Assembly (NCBI RefSeq): GCF_002157465.1
Contig: NZ_NHOC01000006.1
Location: 31,539-79,576, forward strand
Source of the DNA: Butyricicoccus porcorum
Lineage (GTDB): Bacteria > Bacillota > Clostridia > Oscillospirales > Butyricicoccaceae
Direction of reading: 5' to 3'
DNA length: 48,038 nt
Part shown: in pieces, positions 37,803-46,103 of the stretch
Layout: every line of letters starts with the position of its first letter
Position numbering within the stretch: the stretch's first letter is position 1
The notes under the pieces: model-generated
The model's database searches: none
Told to the model about the DNA's origin: nothing
The model's input: the letters and a program-made list of their open reading frames with translations, nothing else
Position numbers and translations under genes: made by a program

Positions 37803-37835
37803 ACACAGGACAGGGTTTCCCTGCCCTGTGTTGCA
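37803..37835 (+). terminator. Hairpin after the AMP-forming ligase
   Basis: CACACAGG-ACAGGG and CCCTG-CCCTGTGT form an interrupted stem with a short loop just after the stop codon. The following sequence has only a weak T-tract, so this may work together with the stronger hairpin at 37909. Confidence 0.5.
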
Positions 37836-37908
37836 TTGCGGGATAACCATGTGCGTGATTTCATGCTGTGATACCAAAACCCGGCGCAGAGATTACGTAA
37901 ATCAAAAG

Positions 37909-37950
37909 ACAGCCCGCCGAAGGAAGAAACTTCCCTCGGCGGGCTGTTTT
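37909..37950 (+). terminator. Strong GC-rich terminator
   Basis: ACAGCCCGCCGA (37909-37920) pairs with TCGGCGGGCTGT (37936-37947), followed by TTTTGC. On the minus strand TCTTTT follows the hairpin, so it may serve both directions. Confidence 0.85.
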
Positions 37951-38136
37951 GCGTCGCCAGACCTGACGGTTGAGGCTATACGATCCGCTGCGCTGTTCTG
38001 CTCAATGGAATAAAATTCCGTCCACATCTGCAATGGAATCGGGGGCAGGTTTTCCCGATTCGTGTTGGATTGTTTATCGGAGAGATGTATGGAGAGAATT
38101 ACACGATACAGGATAGGAGGAAAAACAGAACAAAAT
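37951..38136. other. Gap downstream of the ligase terminators
   Basis: About 190 bases with no gene I can support. A 25-codon frame at 38085-38162 begins after CGGAGAG but has no recognisable product and overlaps the paired elements described next. Confidence 0.5.
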
Positions 38137-38200
38137 CAGAACCGAAAGCCGATTACAGATAGAAGGAATAGGAAAGGAAGAATGTGGTTCTGGCTTTCGG
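38137..38200. other. Interlocked inverted repeats downstream of nagB
   Basis: CAGAACC (38137-38143) complements GGTTCTG (38186-38192), and CCGAAAGCC (38142-38150) complements GGCTTTCGG (38192-38200). Arm order makes the two pairings interlocked, like a pseudoknot or two mutually exclusive stems. It is 44 bases beyond the nagB stop, so it could be part of the nagB 3' end (minus) or of an unrecognised RNA. A TTCTGTTT/AAACAGAA hairpin lies between it and nagB. Confidence 0.35.
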
Positions 38201-38243
38201 CATCCGCAAAAGTGGGGAAACAGAAATGAATTCTGTTTTGCGG

Positions 38244-38975
38244 TTATACATCCAGCAGAGACATGGCAGCTTCGTCTGCAACAAATGTTACATCGTTATG
38301 CAGCTGTAAAATGGAGGCAGGCAACGCCGGCGTGATGGGGCCATGCAGCGCCTGCTTCAGCGCATTGGCCTTGCTCTCGCCGCTGACAATCACAAGGATT
38401 TTTTTTGCCTGCATGATGCTCTTAATACCCATGGAGTACGCCTGACGCGGTACATCCTCAATGCGGGAGAAGAAGCGCTTGTTTGCTTCAATGGTGCTCT
38501 CCGTCAGGTCGACGCAATGTGTTTCCTGCTCAAACACGGCACCCGGCTCATTGAAACCGATGTGTCCGTTGCTGCCGAGTCCGAGCAGCTGCAAATCGAT
38601 ACCACCTGCCTGCGCGATAATCTGATTATATTCAGCGCAGGCTTTTTCTGTGTCCTGCGCCAGACCATCCGGGACGAAGGTGCGGGATTTGTTGATATTG
38701 ACATGGTTGAACAGATGGGTATCCATAAAGTAGCGATAGCTCTGTTCGTTGTCCGGCCCAAGTCCCTTATATTCGTCCAGGTTGATGCTTGTGACTTTAG
38801 AAAAATCAAGATCTCCCTTGTTGTACCATTCGACCAGCTGCTCATATGTGCCGATCGGGGAAGAGCCGGTCGCCAGTCCGAGTACACAGTTTGGCTTCAT
38901 GATGACCTGTGCGGAGATAATATTGGCAGCCTTACGGCTCATGTCCTGATAGTCCTTTGCCTTGTAAATAATCAT
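38244..38975 (-). CDS. nagB: Glucosamine-6-phosphate deaminase
   Basis: Converts glucosamine-6-phosphate to fructose-6-phosphate and ammonia, the last step of the amino-sugar branch encoded here. The 243-residue protein has [16 protein letters not shown] (phosphate loop), [17 protein letters not shown] with the catalytic Asp, and [15 protein letters not shown] with the catalytic His. I chose the ATG at 38975, 8 bases after AAAGGAGA; an extension eight codons upstream has no ribosome site. It is divergent from nanE, with a TTGCAT-16-TATACT promoter. Confidence 0.96.
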   Translation of the reverse strand: MIIYKAKDYQDMSRKAANIISAQVIMKPNCVLGLATGSSPIGTYEQLVEWYNKGDLDFSKVTSINLDEYKGLGPDNEQSYRYFMDTHLFNHVNINKSRTFVPDGLAQDTEKACAEYNQIIAQAGGIDLQLLGLGSNGHIGFNEPGAVFEQETHCVDLTESTIEANKRFFSRIEDVPRQAYSMGIKSIMQAKKILVIVSGESKANALKQALHGPITPALPASILQLHNDVTFVADEAAMSLLDV

Positions 38976-39038
38976 AAGTTGGTCTCCTTTGATTGGCATG
39001 TAAAGTTGGTATTTACTTGCGGAATATTCCTGTCTTTT

Positions 39039-39066
39039 AGTATAATCATCCGCAAATTAAATGCAA
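39039..39066 (-). promoter_or_regulatory. Promoter of nagB
   Basis: On the minus strand TTGCAT (39061-39066), 16 bases, TATACT (39039-39044), leaving a leader of about 55-60 bases. Confidence 0.7.
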
Positions 39067-39168
39067 TATCCACGTAAAAGGCAGAAAGAAGTCTCAAAAA
39101 ATTGTGCAAATCTCCTAAAAAGCGCGCGCGAAAATCGGTCGTTTCAAAGGAGAATTTAAGAAAAGTGT

Positions 39169-39225
39169 GAAAGTACTTTCTGAACAGTTTGAAAATATTG
39201 AAATTTCTTTTGCAAAAGATATACT
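39169..39225 (+). promoter_or_regulatory. nanE promoter with palindromic operator candidates
   Basis: TTGAAA (39198-39203), 16 bases, TATACT (39220-39225) lies just ahead of the nanE ribosome site. A perfect palindrome GAAAGTACTTTC is at 39169-39180, just upstream of the -35, and GAAATTTC (39200-39207) overlaps the -35. GAAA/TTTC half-sites are typical of RpiR-family operators, and an RpiR gene is in the same locus. Confidence 0.6.
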
Positions 39226-39253
39226 GAAACCATCGATCAAGGAGGCGATGACA

Positions 39254-39940
39254 ATGAATGAGAGAGTAGAAACACTGAGAGGGAAGCTGATCGTATCCTG
39301 TCAGGCTCTTCCGCATGAACCGTTGCATTCTTCTTATATTATGGGACGAATGGCACTGGCGGCCAGAGAGGGTGGCGCATGTGGCATTCGGGCAAATACA
39401 AAAGAAGACATTCTGGAGATTCAGTCACAGGTAGATCTTCCGATCATCGGTATTGTCAAGCGGGATTACGCGGACAGTCGTGTGTACATCACGCCGACAA
39501 TGAAGGAAGTCGATGAGCTGATGGAAGTAAAACCGGAGATTATCGCTGTCGATGCAACCGGACGCCTGCGCCCGAACGGTGTGACACTGGATGACTTCTT
39601 CCATGCAGTCAGGGAAAAGTATCCGGATCAGCTCTGGATGGCAGACTGTTCGACGGTAGAAGAAGCGCTGCATGCGGATGCACTGGGCTTTGACTTTATC
39701 GGCACAACAATGGTTGGCTATACCGAACAGAGCAAAGGGGCAAAAATTGAAGCGGATGATTTTGCGATTCTGCGCCGGATTCTTGCAAACGCAAAGCATC
39801 CGGTTATCGCGGAAGGCAACATCAATACACCGGAAAAAGCAAGACGTGTCATTGAGCTGGGCGCATTCAGCGTCGTGGTCGGTTCGATTATCACCCGGCC
39901 GCAGCTTATCACAAAAACATTTACAGAGGCATTAAAGTAG
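39254..39940 (+). CDS. nanE: N-acylmannosamine-6-phosphate 2-epimerase
   Basis: Converts ManNAc-6-P to GlcNAc-6-P. The 228-residue TIM-barrel protein shows LIVSCQALPHEPLHSS at its start, GGACGIRAN, PIIGIVKRDYADS, ECSTV-like DCSTVEEAL and NINTPEKARRVIELGA, all NanE landmarks. I chose the ATG at 39254 eight bases after GGAGG; the ATG at 39248 is too close to that site and a GTG at 39167 lies inside the promoter. It is the first gene of the nan operon. Confidence 0.95.
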   Translation: MNERVETLRGKLIVSCQALPHEPLHSSYIMGRMALAAREGGACGIRANTKEDILEIQSQVDLPIIGIVKRDYADSRVYITPTMKEVDELMEVKPEIIAVDATGRLRPNGVTLDDFFHAVREKYPDQLWMADCSTVEEALHADALGFDFIGTTMVGYTEQSKGAKIEADDFAILRRILANAKHPVIAEGNINTPEKARRVIELGAFSVVVGSIITRPQLITKTFTEALK

Positions 39941-39983
39941 AGTCATTCTATTTTTATGTAAAAACAGTAAAGGAGCAGTAGAT

Positions 39984-40904
39984 ATGAAAAATCTGGACAA
40001 GTACAAGGGTGTTATCCCCGCATTTTATGCATGCTATGACAGCGAAGGGAATGTCAGCCCGGCGGGTGTGCAGGCACTGACAAAGTATTTTGTCGACAAG
40101 GGCGTGAAGGGCGTGTATGTCAACGGCTCATCCGGCGAGTGCATTTACCAGAGTGTGGAGGACAGAAAGATCATTCTGGAGAATGTGATGCAGGCGGCAG
40201 AGGGAAAGCTCACGGTTATCGCGCATGTTGCGTGCAACAACACGAAGGACAGCATGGAGCTGGCAAAGCATGCGGAAAGCGTTGGTGTCAATGCAATCGC
40301 AGCCATCCCGCCGATCTATTTCCATCTGCCGACATATGCCATTGCGAAGTACTGGAATGACATCAGTGCGGCGGCACCCAATACCGATTTTGTGATTTAC
40401 AACATCCCGCAGCTCGCAGGTGTTGCACTGACGATGGATCTGTTCGCAGAAATGCGCAAAAATCCGCGCGTGATCGGTGTTAAGAATTCGTCTATGCCTG
40501 TTCAGGACATTCAGATGTTCAAGCAGGAAGCTGGCGAAGATTACATTATTTTCAATGGCCCCGATGAGCAGTTCATCAGCGGACGTGTCATCGGTGCGGA
40601 AGGCGCCATCGGCGGAACCTATGGTGTCATGCCGGAGCTCATTCTTGAGATGGATCAGGCTGTCAGAGCCGGAGACATGGAACGGGCTCGTGAAATCCAG
40701 TATGCAGTAAATGCCATTATTTATAAGATGTGTGCGGGACACGGCAGTATGTATGCTGTAATCAAGGAAATCCTCAAAATCAACGAGGGACTGGAGCTCG
40801 GCGGAGTCAGGGAACCGCTTCCGGCTCTGATTGACAGTGATATGGCAATTGTCACGGAAGCTGCACAGATGATCCGCGATGCAAAAGCGGCATTTCTGGC
40901 ATAA
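39984..40904 (+). CDS. nanA: N-acetylneuraminate lyase
   Basis: Cleaves N-acetylneuraminate to ManNAc and pyruvate. A 306-residue DapA-fold aldolase with VNGSSGECIYQSVEDRK (substrate carboxylate site), FVIYNIPQLAGV with the catalytic Tyr, and VIGVKNSS with the Schiff-base Lys at about 166. The IGGTYGVMPE stretch after GAEGAI fits sialate lyases rather than dihydrodipicolinate synthase. The position between nanE and a sodium:solute symporter supports it. AAGGAGCAG precedes the ATG. Confidence 0.94.
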   Translation: MKNLDKYKGVIPAFYACYDSEGNVSPAGVQALTKYFVDKGVKGVYVNGSSGECIYQSVEDRKIILENVMQAAEGKLTVIAHVACNNTKDSMELAKHAESVGVNAIAAIPPIYFHLPTYAIAKYWNDISAAAPNTDFVIYNIPQLAGVALTMDLFAEMRKNPRVIGVKNSSMPVQDIQMFKQEAGEDYIIFNGPDEQFISGRVIGAEGAIGGTYGVMPELILEMDQAVRAGDMERAREIQYAVNAIIYKMCAGHGSMYAVIKEILKINEGLELGGVREPLPALIDSDMAIVTEAAQMIRDAKAAFLA

Positions 40905-40949
40905 AACATCGAGATTACAGTTTTTTGAGAGAGAATCAGGAGGAAAGGC

Positions 40950-42470
40950 ATGCAAGGATTTACTATCGTTGACCTCGTCATCTTGATTGTATATCTTGGC
41001 GCAGTACTGCTCGCCGGTCTTCATTTCGCAAAAAAGGATATGAAGGGAAAAGAATACTTCAAGGGTGACGGCACCGTACCGTGGTGGGTTACATCCGTAT
41101 CGATATTCGCAACCCTGTTGAGCCCAATTTCATTTTTGTCGCTGGCAGGAAATTCCTATGCGGGAACATGGATCATGTGGTTTGCCCAGCTGGGCATGCT
41201 GCTCGCTATCCCGCTCACCATCAAGTTCTTCTTACCGATTTACAGTAAGCTGGATATTGATACCGCATATCATTATCTGGAGCTTCGCTTTGGCAGCAAA
41301 GGACTTCGTGTGCTCGGCGCAATCATGTTTATCATCTATCAGGTTGGACGCATGTCAATTATCATGTATCTGCCGTGCATGGTGCTCGGCAATCTGACTG
41401 GCATCAGCGTCAATCTGCTCATTGTCATCATGGGTGTGATTGCCATTATCTATTCGTATACCGGCGGTCTGAAATCGGTACTTTGGACAGACTTTATCCA
41501 GGGCTCTGTTCTGCTGATTGGCGTTACAGCTTCGCTGGTGTTCCTGATTGCGCATATCAACGGCGGTTTTGGCGCGATTACAGAAGCGCTCACCACAGGC
41601 GGCAAATTCCTTGCGGCAGATCAGCCGATTTTTGACATCAATCTGCTCAAGGACAGCGTATTCCTGATGATTATTGGTGCAGGCTTTAATACCATGGGTT
41701 CTTATGTATCCAGCCAGGATATTGTACAGCGTTTTACAACCACGACAGATACGAAGAAGCTGAACAAGATGATGCTGACCAACGGTGCACTGTCTATCTT
41801 TATCGCAACCGTATTCTATCTGATCGGCACCGGTCTCTATGTCTTCTATCAGCAGAATGCACTGCCGCCGGCAGCTGCACAGGATCAGATCTTTGCATCG
41901 TATATCGCATTTGAGCTTCCGGTCGGCGTAACCGGTCTGCTGTTGGCAGCGATTTACGCAGCATCGCAGTCTACTCTGTCCACTGGACTGAACTCTGTTG
42001 CGGCAAGCTGGACACTGGATATTCAGGCACGCCTGACGAAGAAGGAACTCAGCTTTGAAAAGCAGACCAAAATTGGTCAGTATGTCTCTCTGATTGTCGG
42101 TATTTTTGCTATCGTTGTATCCATTGTACTGGCAAATGGCGGAATCAAGTCGGCATATGAGTGGTTCAATGGATTTATGGGTCTGGTACTTGGCATCCTG
42201 ATCGGTACCTTTATCCTCGGCGCATTTACGAAGGTTGCCAATACCTTTGGTGCAACGCTGGCCTTTATCGCATCGTCTGCCGTCATGGTTGGTATTAAGT
42301 ACTTCGCTCCCGCAGGAGCAGTATCCATTTGGTCTTATTCCATCATTTCCATTGCGGTATCTCTCGTTGTCGGTATTCCGGCAAGCATGATCTGGAGAAA
42401 GATCAAGGGCGACTACTCTGAACCGGCACCGAATACGACGATTTATCAGACGAAGGAGCATGCAGCATGA
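40950..42470 (+). CDS. Sodium:solute symporter, probable sialic acid transporter
   Basis: A 506-residue SSS-family symporter with about 13 helices (for example FTIVDLVILIVYLGAVLLAG, and the SSS segments YEYLELRFG-like YHYLELRFG and FSGGLKSVLWTDFIQG-like TGGLKSVLWTDFIQG). The position between nanA and yhcH argues that it brings in N-acetylneuraminate with sodium, as SiaT/NanT-type SSS carriers do in other Gram-positive anaerobes. Overlap of 4 bases with yhcH. Confidence 0.9.
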   Translation: MQGFTIVDLVILIVYLGAVLLAGLHFAKKDMKGKEYFKGDGTVPWWVTSVSIFATLLSPISFLSLAGNSYAGTWIMWFAQLGMLLAIPLTIKFFLPIYSKLDIDTAYHYLELRFGSKGLRVLGAIMFIIYQVGRMSIIMYLPCMVLGNLTGISVNLLIVIMGVIAIIYSYTGGLKSVLWTDFIQGSVLLIGVTASLVFLIAHINGGFGAITEALTTGGKFLAADQPIFDINLLKDSVFLMIIGAGFNTMGSYVSSQDIVQRFTTTTDTKKLNKMMLTNGALSIFIATVFYLIGTGLYVFYQQNALPPAAAQDQIFASYIAFELPVGVTGLLLAAIYAASQSTLSTGLNSVAASWTLDIQARLTKKELSFEKQTKIGQYVSLIVGIFAIVVSIVLANGGIKSAYEWFNGFMGLVLGILIGTFILGAFTKVANTFGATLAFIASSAVMVGIKYFAPAGAVSIWSYSIISIAVSLVVGIPASMIWRKIKGDYSEPAPNTTIYQTKEHAA

Positions 42471-42916
42471 TTTTTGGAAATATAAAAAATCTGGACGAGT
42501 ATCCGTTCCTGGATCAGCAAATCAAAGCGTGTTTTGCCTATGCACAGTCGCATGATCTGTCGGACTATGAAACGGGCAGTTATGAAATCGATGGACAGCA
42601 GTTGTTTGTCAATATCGTTGCTTACACCACAACAGCACCGGAGAATCGTTTCTGGGAAGCGCATCAGCAGTATCTGGATCTGCATCTGATGCTGCATGGA
42701 ACAGAACAGATTGACCTCAATTTCATTCAGAATATGCAGATGAAGGACTACGTGGAGAAGGACGATTTTGTACCGATGGACGGTGAAAAAAACAGCTCCG
42801 TGGTTCTCTGCGACGGCGATTTTCTGATCTGCTATCCGAGTGACGGACATCGCACCGCAGTAGCGGCAGGTGAGCCGGGCTCCTTAAAGAAGGCAATCTT
42901 TAAGATTCGCATCTAA
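42467..42916 (+). CDS. YhcH/YjgK/YiaL (DUF386) family protein, probable sialic acid anomerase
   Basis: A 149-residue cupin-like protein. The family signature is seen: FWEAHQQYLDLHLMLHGTEQID with clustered His residues, FLICYPSDGHRT, and a final KKAIFKIRI. Members next to nan genes (E. coli NanQ/YhcH) speed sugar anomerisation for the catabolic enzymes. Here it is the last gene of the first nan operon, coupled to the transporter through ATGA. The palindromic element at 42921 follows immediately. Confidence 0.88.
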   Translation: MIFGNIKNLDEYPFLDQQIKACFAYAQSHDLSDYETGSYEIDGQQLFVNIVAYTTTAPENRFWEAHQQYLDLHLMLHGTEQIDLNFIQNMQMKDYVEKDDFVPMDGEKNSSVVLCDGDFLICYPSDGHRTAVAAGEPGSLKKAIFKIRI

Positions 42917-42920
42917 ATTA

Positions 42921-42999
42921 CATACGCACGGGGAGGGCGAACGAGAATAATCCATCTGGTTCGCTCTCCTATGTTATGAATCATAACATATTGCGTATG
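42921..42999. other. Compact element of three nested/adjacent inverted repeats (possible three-way junction)
   Basis: An outer stem CATACGCA (42921-42928) with TGCGTATG (42992-42999) encloses two helices lying side by side. The first is an 11-bp stem GGAGGGCGAAC (42932-42942) with GTTCGCTCTCC (42959-42969), one G-U pair, 16-base loop. The second is a palindrome at 42970-42990 with perfect 10-base arms (TATGTTATGA and its complement). Bases 42932-42990 are fully used by the two inner helices. It lies 4 bases after yhcH and about 30 bases ahead of the nanK promoter. Part of it may act as a terminator although no T-tract follows. Confidence 0.5.
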
Positions 43000-43025
43000 G
43001 AATTACGACAGCGATTATTGTACAC

Positions 43026-43051
43026 TATAATATAATACACAAAATTGTGTA
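43026..43051 (+). promoter_or_regulatory. nanK promoter -10 region and 16-bp palindrome
   Basis: TATAAT (43026-43031 or 43031-43036, overlapping copies) has no strong -35. A perfect palindrome TACACAA-AA-TTGTGTA spans 43036-43051 over the expected start site and touches the AGAGGTG ribosome site. It looks like a repressor site but differs from the GAAA/TTTC palindromes near nanE. Confidence 0.55.
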
Positions 43052-43062
43052 GAGGTGCAGAG

Positions 43063-43950
43063 ATGAAAAAGTATATCAGTATTGACATCGGGGGAACAGC
43101 AATGAAATATGGTGTCGTTACCGAAAATGCAGTGATTGTAACGCGCAGTGAAATGCCGACAGAAGCCTGGAAGGGCGGCCCTGCTATTCTGGAAAAGGTG
43201 ACAGATATTGTCCGTCAAGCCTGTCAGACAGATGACATCTGTGGCATTTGCATTTCGACTGCGGGAATGGTTGACACGCAAAAAGGGGAAATTTTTTATT
43301 CTGCGCCGCTCATTCCGCAATATACCGGAACAAAATTCAAAGAAACGCTGGAACGACAATTTGGCATTCCCTGTGAAGTGGAAAATGATGTGAACTGTGC
43401 GGGACTGGCAGAGTACACATCCGGAGCCGCTCAGGGAAGCAGGCTGATGCTTATGCTGACAATTGGCACAGGGATCGGCGGATGTATCGTTATGAATGGA
43501 GAAGTATTTCACGGCTCTGCAAACAGTGCCTGTGAAGTCGGTTACATGCATCTGCGTGGCAGCGATTTTCAGACACTCGGGTCAGCAAGTGCGCTGACAA
43601 AAAAGGTTGCAAGCCGGAAGCAGGAACCGGAGGAAAACTGGAGCGGATACCGCATTTTTGAGCAGGCAGAGCAGGGAGATCTCCTCTGCTGCAATGCCAT
43701 AGATGAAATGGTTGACGTGCTCGGACAGGGCATTGCCAATATCTGCTATGTGATCGATCCGGAAACTGTTGTCCTTGGTGGCGGCATTATGGCGCAGGAG
43801 GCATATCTGAGAGATAAAATACAGGCTTCCGTCAATCAGTATTTGATTGACAGCATTGCATCTCGCATAAAAATAACTTTTGCAAAACATAAAAATAATG
43901 CGGGAATGCTCGGCGCTTTTTATCATTTTAGAAATCGCCGCGAGGAATAA
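43063..43950 (+). CDS. ROK family kinase, probable N-acetylmannosamine kinase
   Basis: A 295-residue ROK sugar kinase. It has the phosphate motif DIGGTAMKYGV at the N-terminus, ENDVNCAGLAEY with the catalytic Asp, and LTIGTGIGGCIVMNG. In this locus it should phosphorylate ManNAc to ManNAc-6-P for NanE. The usual ROK zinc motif (GHxxxxxxGxxCxCGxxGCxE) is absent: the region reads CEVGYMHLRGSDFQTLGSAS, so the His is Tyr and the Cys triad is missing. I chose the ATG at 43063 after AGAGGTG. It is 15 bases ahead of the RpiR gene. Confidence 0.86.
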   Translation: MKKYISIDIGGTAMKYGVVTENAVIVTRSEMPTEAWKGGPAILEKVTDIVRQACQTDDICGICISTAGMVDTQKGEIFYSAPLIPQYTGTKFKETLERQFGIPCEVENDVNCAGLAEYTSGAAQGSRLMLMLTIGTGIGGCIVMNGEVFHGSANSACEVGYMHLRGSDFQTLGSASALTKKVASRKQEPEENWSGYRIFEQAEQGDLLCCNAIDEMVDVLGQGIANICYVIDPETVVLGGGIMAQEAYLRDKIQASVNQYLIDSIASRIKITFAKHKNNAGMLGAFYHFRNRREE

Positions 43951-43965
43951 AAGAAAGGATTTCCA

Positions 43966-44805
43966 ATGGAATATTATGTAAAGTCCGTCGTTCCAATTAT
44001 CGAAAAAAATTACGATAAGTTTACCACTGTCGAAAAAAGCATCGCTGATTTCTTTATTCACAATCAGGAAAAGGTTGATTTGTCTTCCAAGGCAATGGCT
44101 GACAGGCTGTATGTATCGGAAGCATCCCTGTCCCGTTTTGCGCAGAAATGCGGCTATCGTGGATATCGGGAGTTTGTATATCAATACGAAGTGACTTTTG
44201 TGGAAAAGCAGGAATCTATGACCGGGAATACGCGGATGATTCTGAATTCGTATCAGGAACTGCTGAATAAGGCATATAGTCTCATCAATGAGGAACAGAT
44301 TGCCCGCATCGGACAATACCTGAGCAGCGCGCGCCGCGTATTGGTTTGTGGGCGCGGAAGCTCTGGTCATGCTGCCGCAGAAATGGAACTGCGCTTTATG
44401 CGGATTGGTGTGGACATCGATTCATTGCAGGACAGCGATCTGATACGCATGCAGGCAGTGTTCCAGGACAAGAATAGTCTGGTTTTCGGTATCAGCATCA
44501 GCGGAGAGACAGAAGAAGTACTGTATCTGTTACAGGAAGCACGCAAACGAGGGGCGCGAACCGTGCTGATTACTGCGAAGAATGCAGAGGGTTTCCATGA
44601 ATTCTGTACAGAGGTTATGGTTATGCCATCGCTACAATATCTGAATCATGGCAATGTAATTTCTCCGCAGTTTCCGATTCTCCTGATGCTGGATGTCATT
44701 TATTCGTATTACGCAGAATTGGATAAGGGAAAAAAAGAGCTCCTGCATGATGATACGCTGCGTGCACTCACGGATGGAAAATCCAAGCATCATACCATAT
44801 TGTAA
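43966..44805 (+). CDS. MurR/RpiR family transcriptional regulator
   Basis: A 279-residue regulator: an N-terminal HTH_6 domain (VEKSIADFFI, then SSKAMADRLYVSEASLSRFAQKCGYRGYREF at about 43-73) and a SIS phosphosugar domain (RRVLVCGRGSSGHAAAEMELR, FGISISGETEEVLYLLQEARKRG). RpiR proteins in sialate loci sense ManNAc-6-P or GlcNAc-6-P and repress nan genes. Likely targets are the GAAA/TTTC palindromes upstream of nanE and possibly the palindrome ahead of nanK. It lies between nanK and nagA with short gaps. Confidence 0.91.
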   Translation: MEYYVKSVVPIIEKNYDKFTTVEKSIADFFIHNQEKVDLSSKAMADRLYVSEASLSRFAQKCGYRGYREFVYQYEVTFVEKQESMTGNTRMILNSYQELLNKAYSLINEEQIARIGQYLSSARRVLVCGRGSSGHAAAEMELRFMRIGVDIDSLQDSDLIRMQAVFQDKNSLVFGISISGETEEVLYLLQEARKRGARTVLITAKNAEGFHEFCTEVMVMPSLQYLNHGNVISPQFPILLMLDVIYSYYAELDKGKKELLHDDTLRALTDGKSKHHTIL

Positions 44806-44824
44806 ATCGGAGAGGAGGCAGGCA

Positions 44825-45952
44825 ATGATTATTCAAAACGCAAAGGTTTATACAGAGCAAAAGACCTTTGCATGCAGAGAAATCCGGATACAAAACGATG
44901 TGTTTGCATCCGAAACAGACGATCCTACGGCAATCGATGCAGGGGGTTGTTATGCGATTCCTGGTTTGATTGACATGCACTTTCACGGCTGTATGGGGTA
45001 TGATATCTGTGACGGAACGCAGGAAGCGATCTCACAGATTGCCGGGTATGAGGCATCGATCGGCGTTACTGCTATTGCGCCGGCGACCATGACACTTCCA
45101 GCCGATGAGCTGGAGCATATTCTTTCCGTTGCCGCTGCATATCGCAGAGAACCGGCAGCGGAGGGCGCTGATCTGGTTGGCATGAACATGGAAGGCCCAT
45201 TTATCAGCAGGGTAAAAAAGGGTGCACAAGATGCGCGCAATATCATTCCATGCAATATCGGATGCTGTCAGCGTTTCCTCGATGCTTCGGACGGGCTGGT
45301 GAAGCTGATCGGTATTGCACCGGAGGAAAACCTTGATTTCCGTGCATTCATACAGCAGATGAAAGACAAGGTAACCATTTCGCTCGCACATACCAATGCA
45401 GATTATGACACTGCAATGGCGGCATTTTCTGCGGGAGCAAGTCATGTTGTACATTTATACAATGCCATGCCGCCCTTCACTCATCGGGAGCCGGGCGTGG
45501 TTGGTGCGGTATGTGATTGTGCACATGTAACGGCAGAGCTGATTTGTGATGGCGTGCACATTCATCCAGCTGTCGTGCGTGCGACCTTTGGTATGCTGGG
45601 AGCTGATCGTATTGTTTTGATTAGTGACAGCATGCGCGCTGCTGGTATGCCGGACGGGCGCTATACATTGGGCGGATTGGACGTCAACGTAACGGGCAAC
45701 CGTGCGACATTGGTTTCAGATGGAGCACTGGCTGGTTCAGTCACCAATCTCATGGATTGTATGCGCATTGCAGTGAAACAAATGCATATCCCGCTGGAAA
45801 CAGCAGTTGCCTGCGCGACAATGAATCCGGCGAAATGTCTGGGCGTATATGATAAGTACGGCTCGATTCAAATTGGCAAAAAGGCAAATGTTGTGCTGTT
45901 GGATGAAAAATTGAATCTTCAGGCCGTCATCAAGGACGGCAAAGTGCTGTAA
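44825..45952 (+). CDS. nagA: N-acetylglucosamine-6-phosphate deacetylase
   Basis: Removes acetate from GlcNAc-6-P to give GlcN-6-P for NagB. The 375-residue amidohydrolase has IDMHFHGCMGYDICDG (metal His pair), GMNMEGPFIS with the metal Glu, ISLAHTNADY and VVHLYNAMPPFTHREPG with further metal/substrate His residues, and LISDSMRAAGMPDG with the catalytic Asp. I chose the ATG at 44825 after GAGAGGAGG; an extension into rpiR has no ribosome site. It starts 19 bases after rpiR. Confidence 0.95.
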   Translation: MIIQNAKVYTEQKTFACREIRIQNDVFASETDDPTAIDAGGCYAIPGLIDMHFHGCMGYDICDGTQEAISQIAGYEASIGVTAIAPATMTLPADELEHILSVAAAYRREPAAEGADLVGMNMEGPFISRVKKGAQDARNIIPCNIGCCQRFLDASDGLVKLIGIAPEENLDFRAFIQQMKDKVTISLAHTNADYDTAMAAFSAGASHVVHLYNAMPPFTHREPGVVGAVCDCAHVTAELICDGVHIHPAVVRATFGMLGADRIVLISDSMRAAGMPDGRYTLGGLDVNVTGNRATLVSDGALAGSVTNLMDCMRIAVKQMHIPLETAVACATMNPAKCLGVYDKYGSIQIGKKANVVLLDEKLNLQAVIKDGKVL

Positions 45953-45960
45953 CTGTGTTT

Positions 45961-46098
45961 ATGCAGTATGGTACAGATGAAATGGGAAATCCATTCCCCG
46001 GAATGAGACGCTATCTGGAAACAAAGAAGATCACAAATCTTTCGCAAGAGCTTCGACTTCTCAGATGCACCTTGGTAAGAACGGTAACAGGAGGTTGA
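45961..46098 (+). CDS. Possible short frame or gene remnant between nagA and nanM
   Basis: An open frame of 45 codons (MQYGTDEMGNPFPGMRRYLE at its start) fills almost the entire gap between nagA and the nanM-like gene, ending inside the nanM ribosome site. It has no ribosome site of its own. The NPFPGMRRYLETKK stretch looks protein-like but I do not recognise a family. It could be a decayed gene end or chance. Confidence 0.25.
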   Translation: MQYGTDEMGNPFPGMRRYLETKKITNLSQELRLLRCTLVRTVTGG

Positions 46099-46103
46099 GA
46101 CAC

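Noticed and set aside
38085-38162. A 25-codon frame preceded by CGGAGAG
   Set aside because: Basic low-complexity product with no recognisable relative; the region is better described by its inverted repeats.
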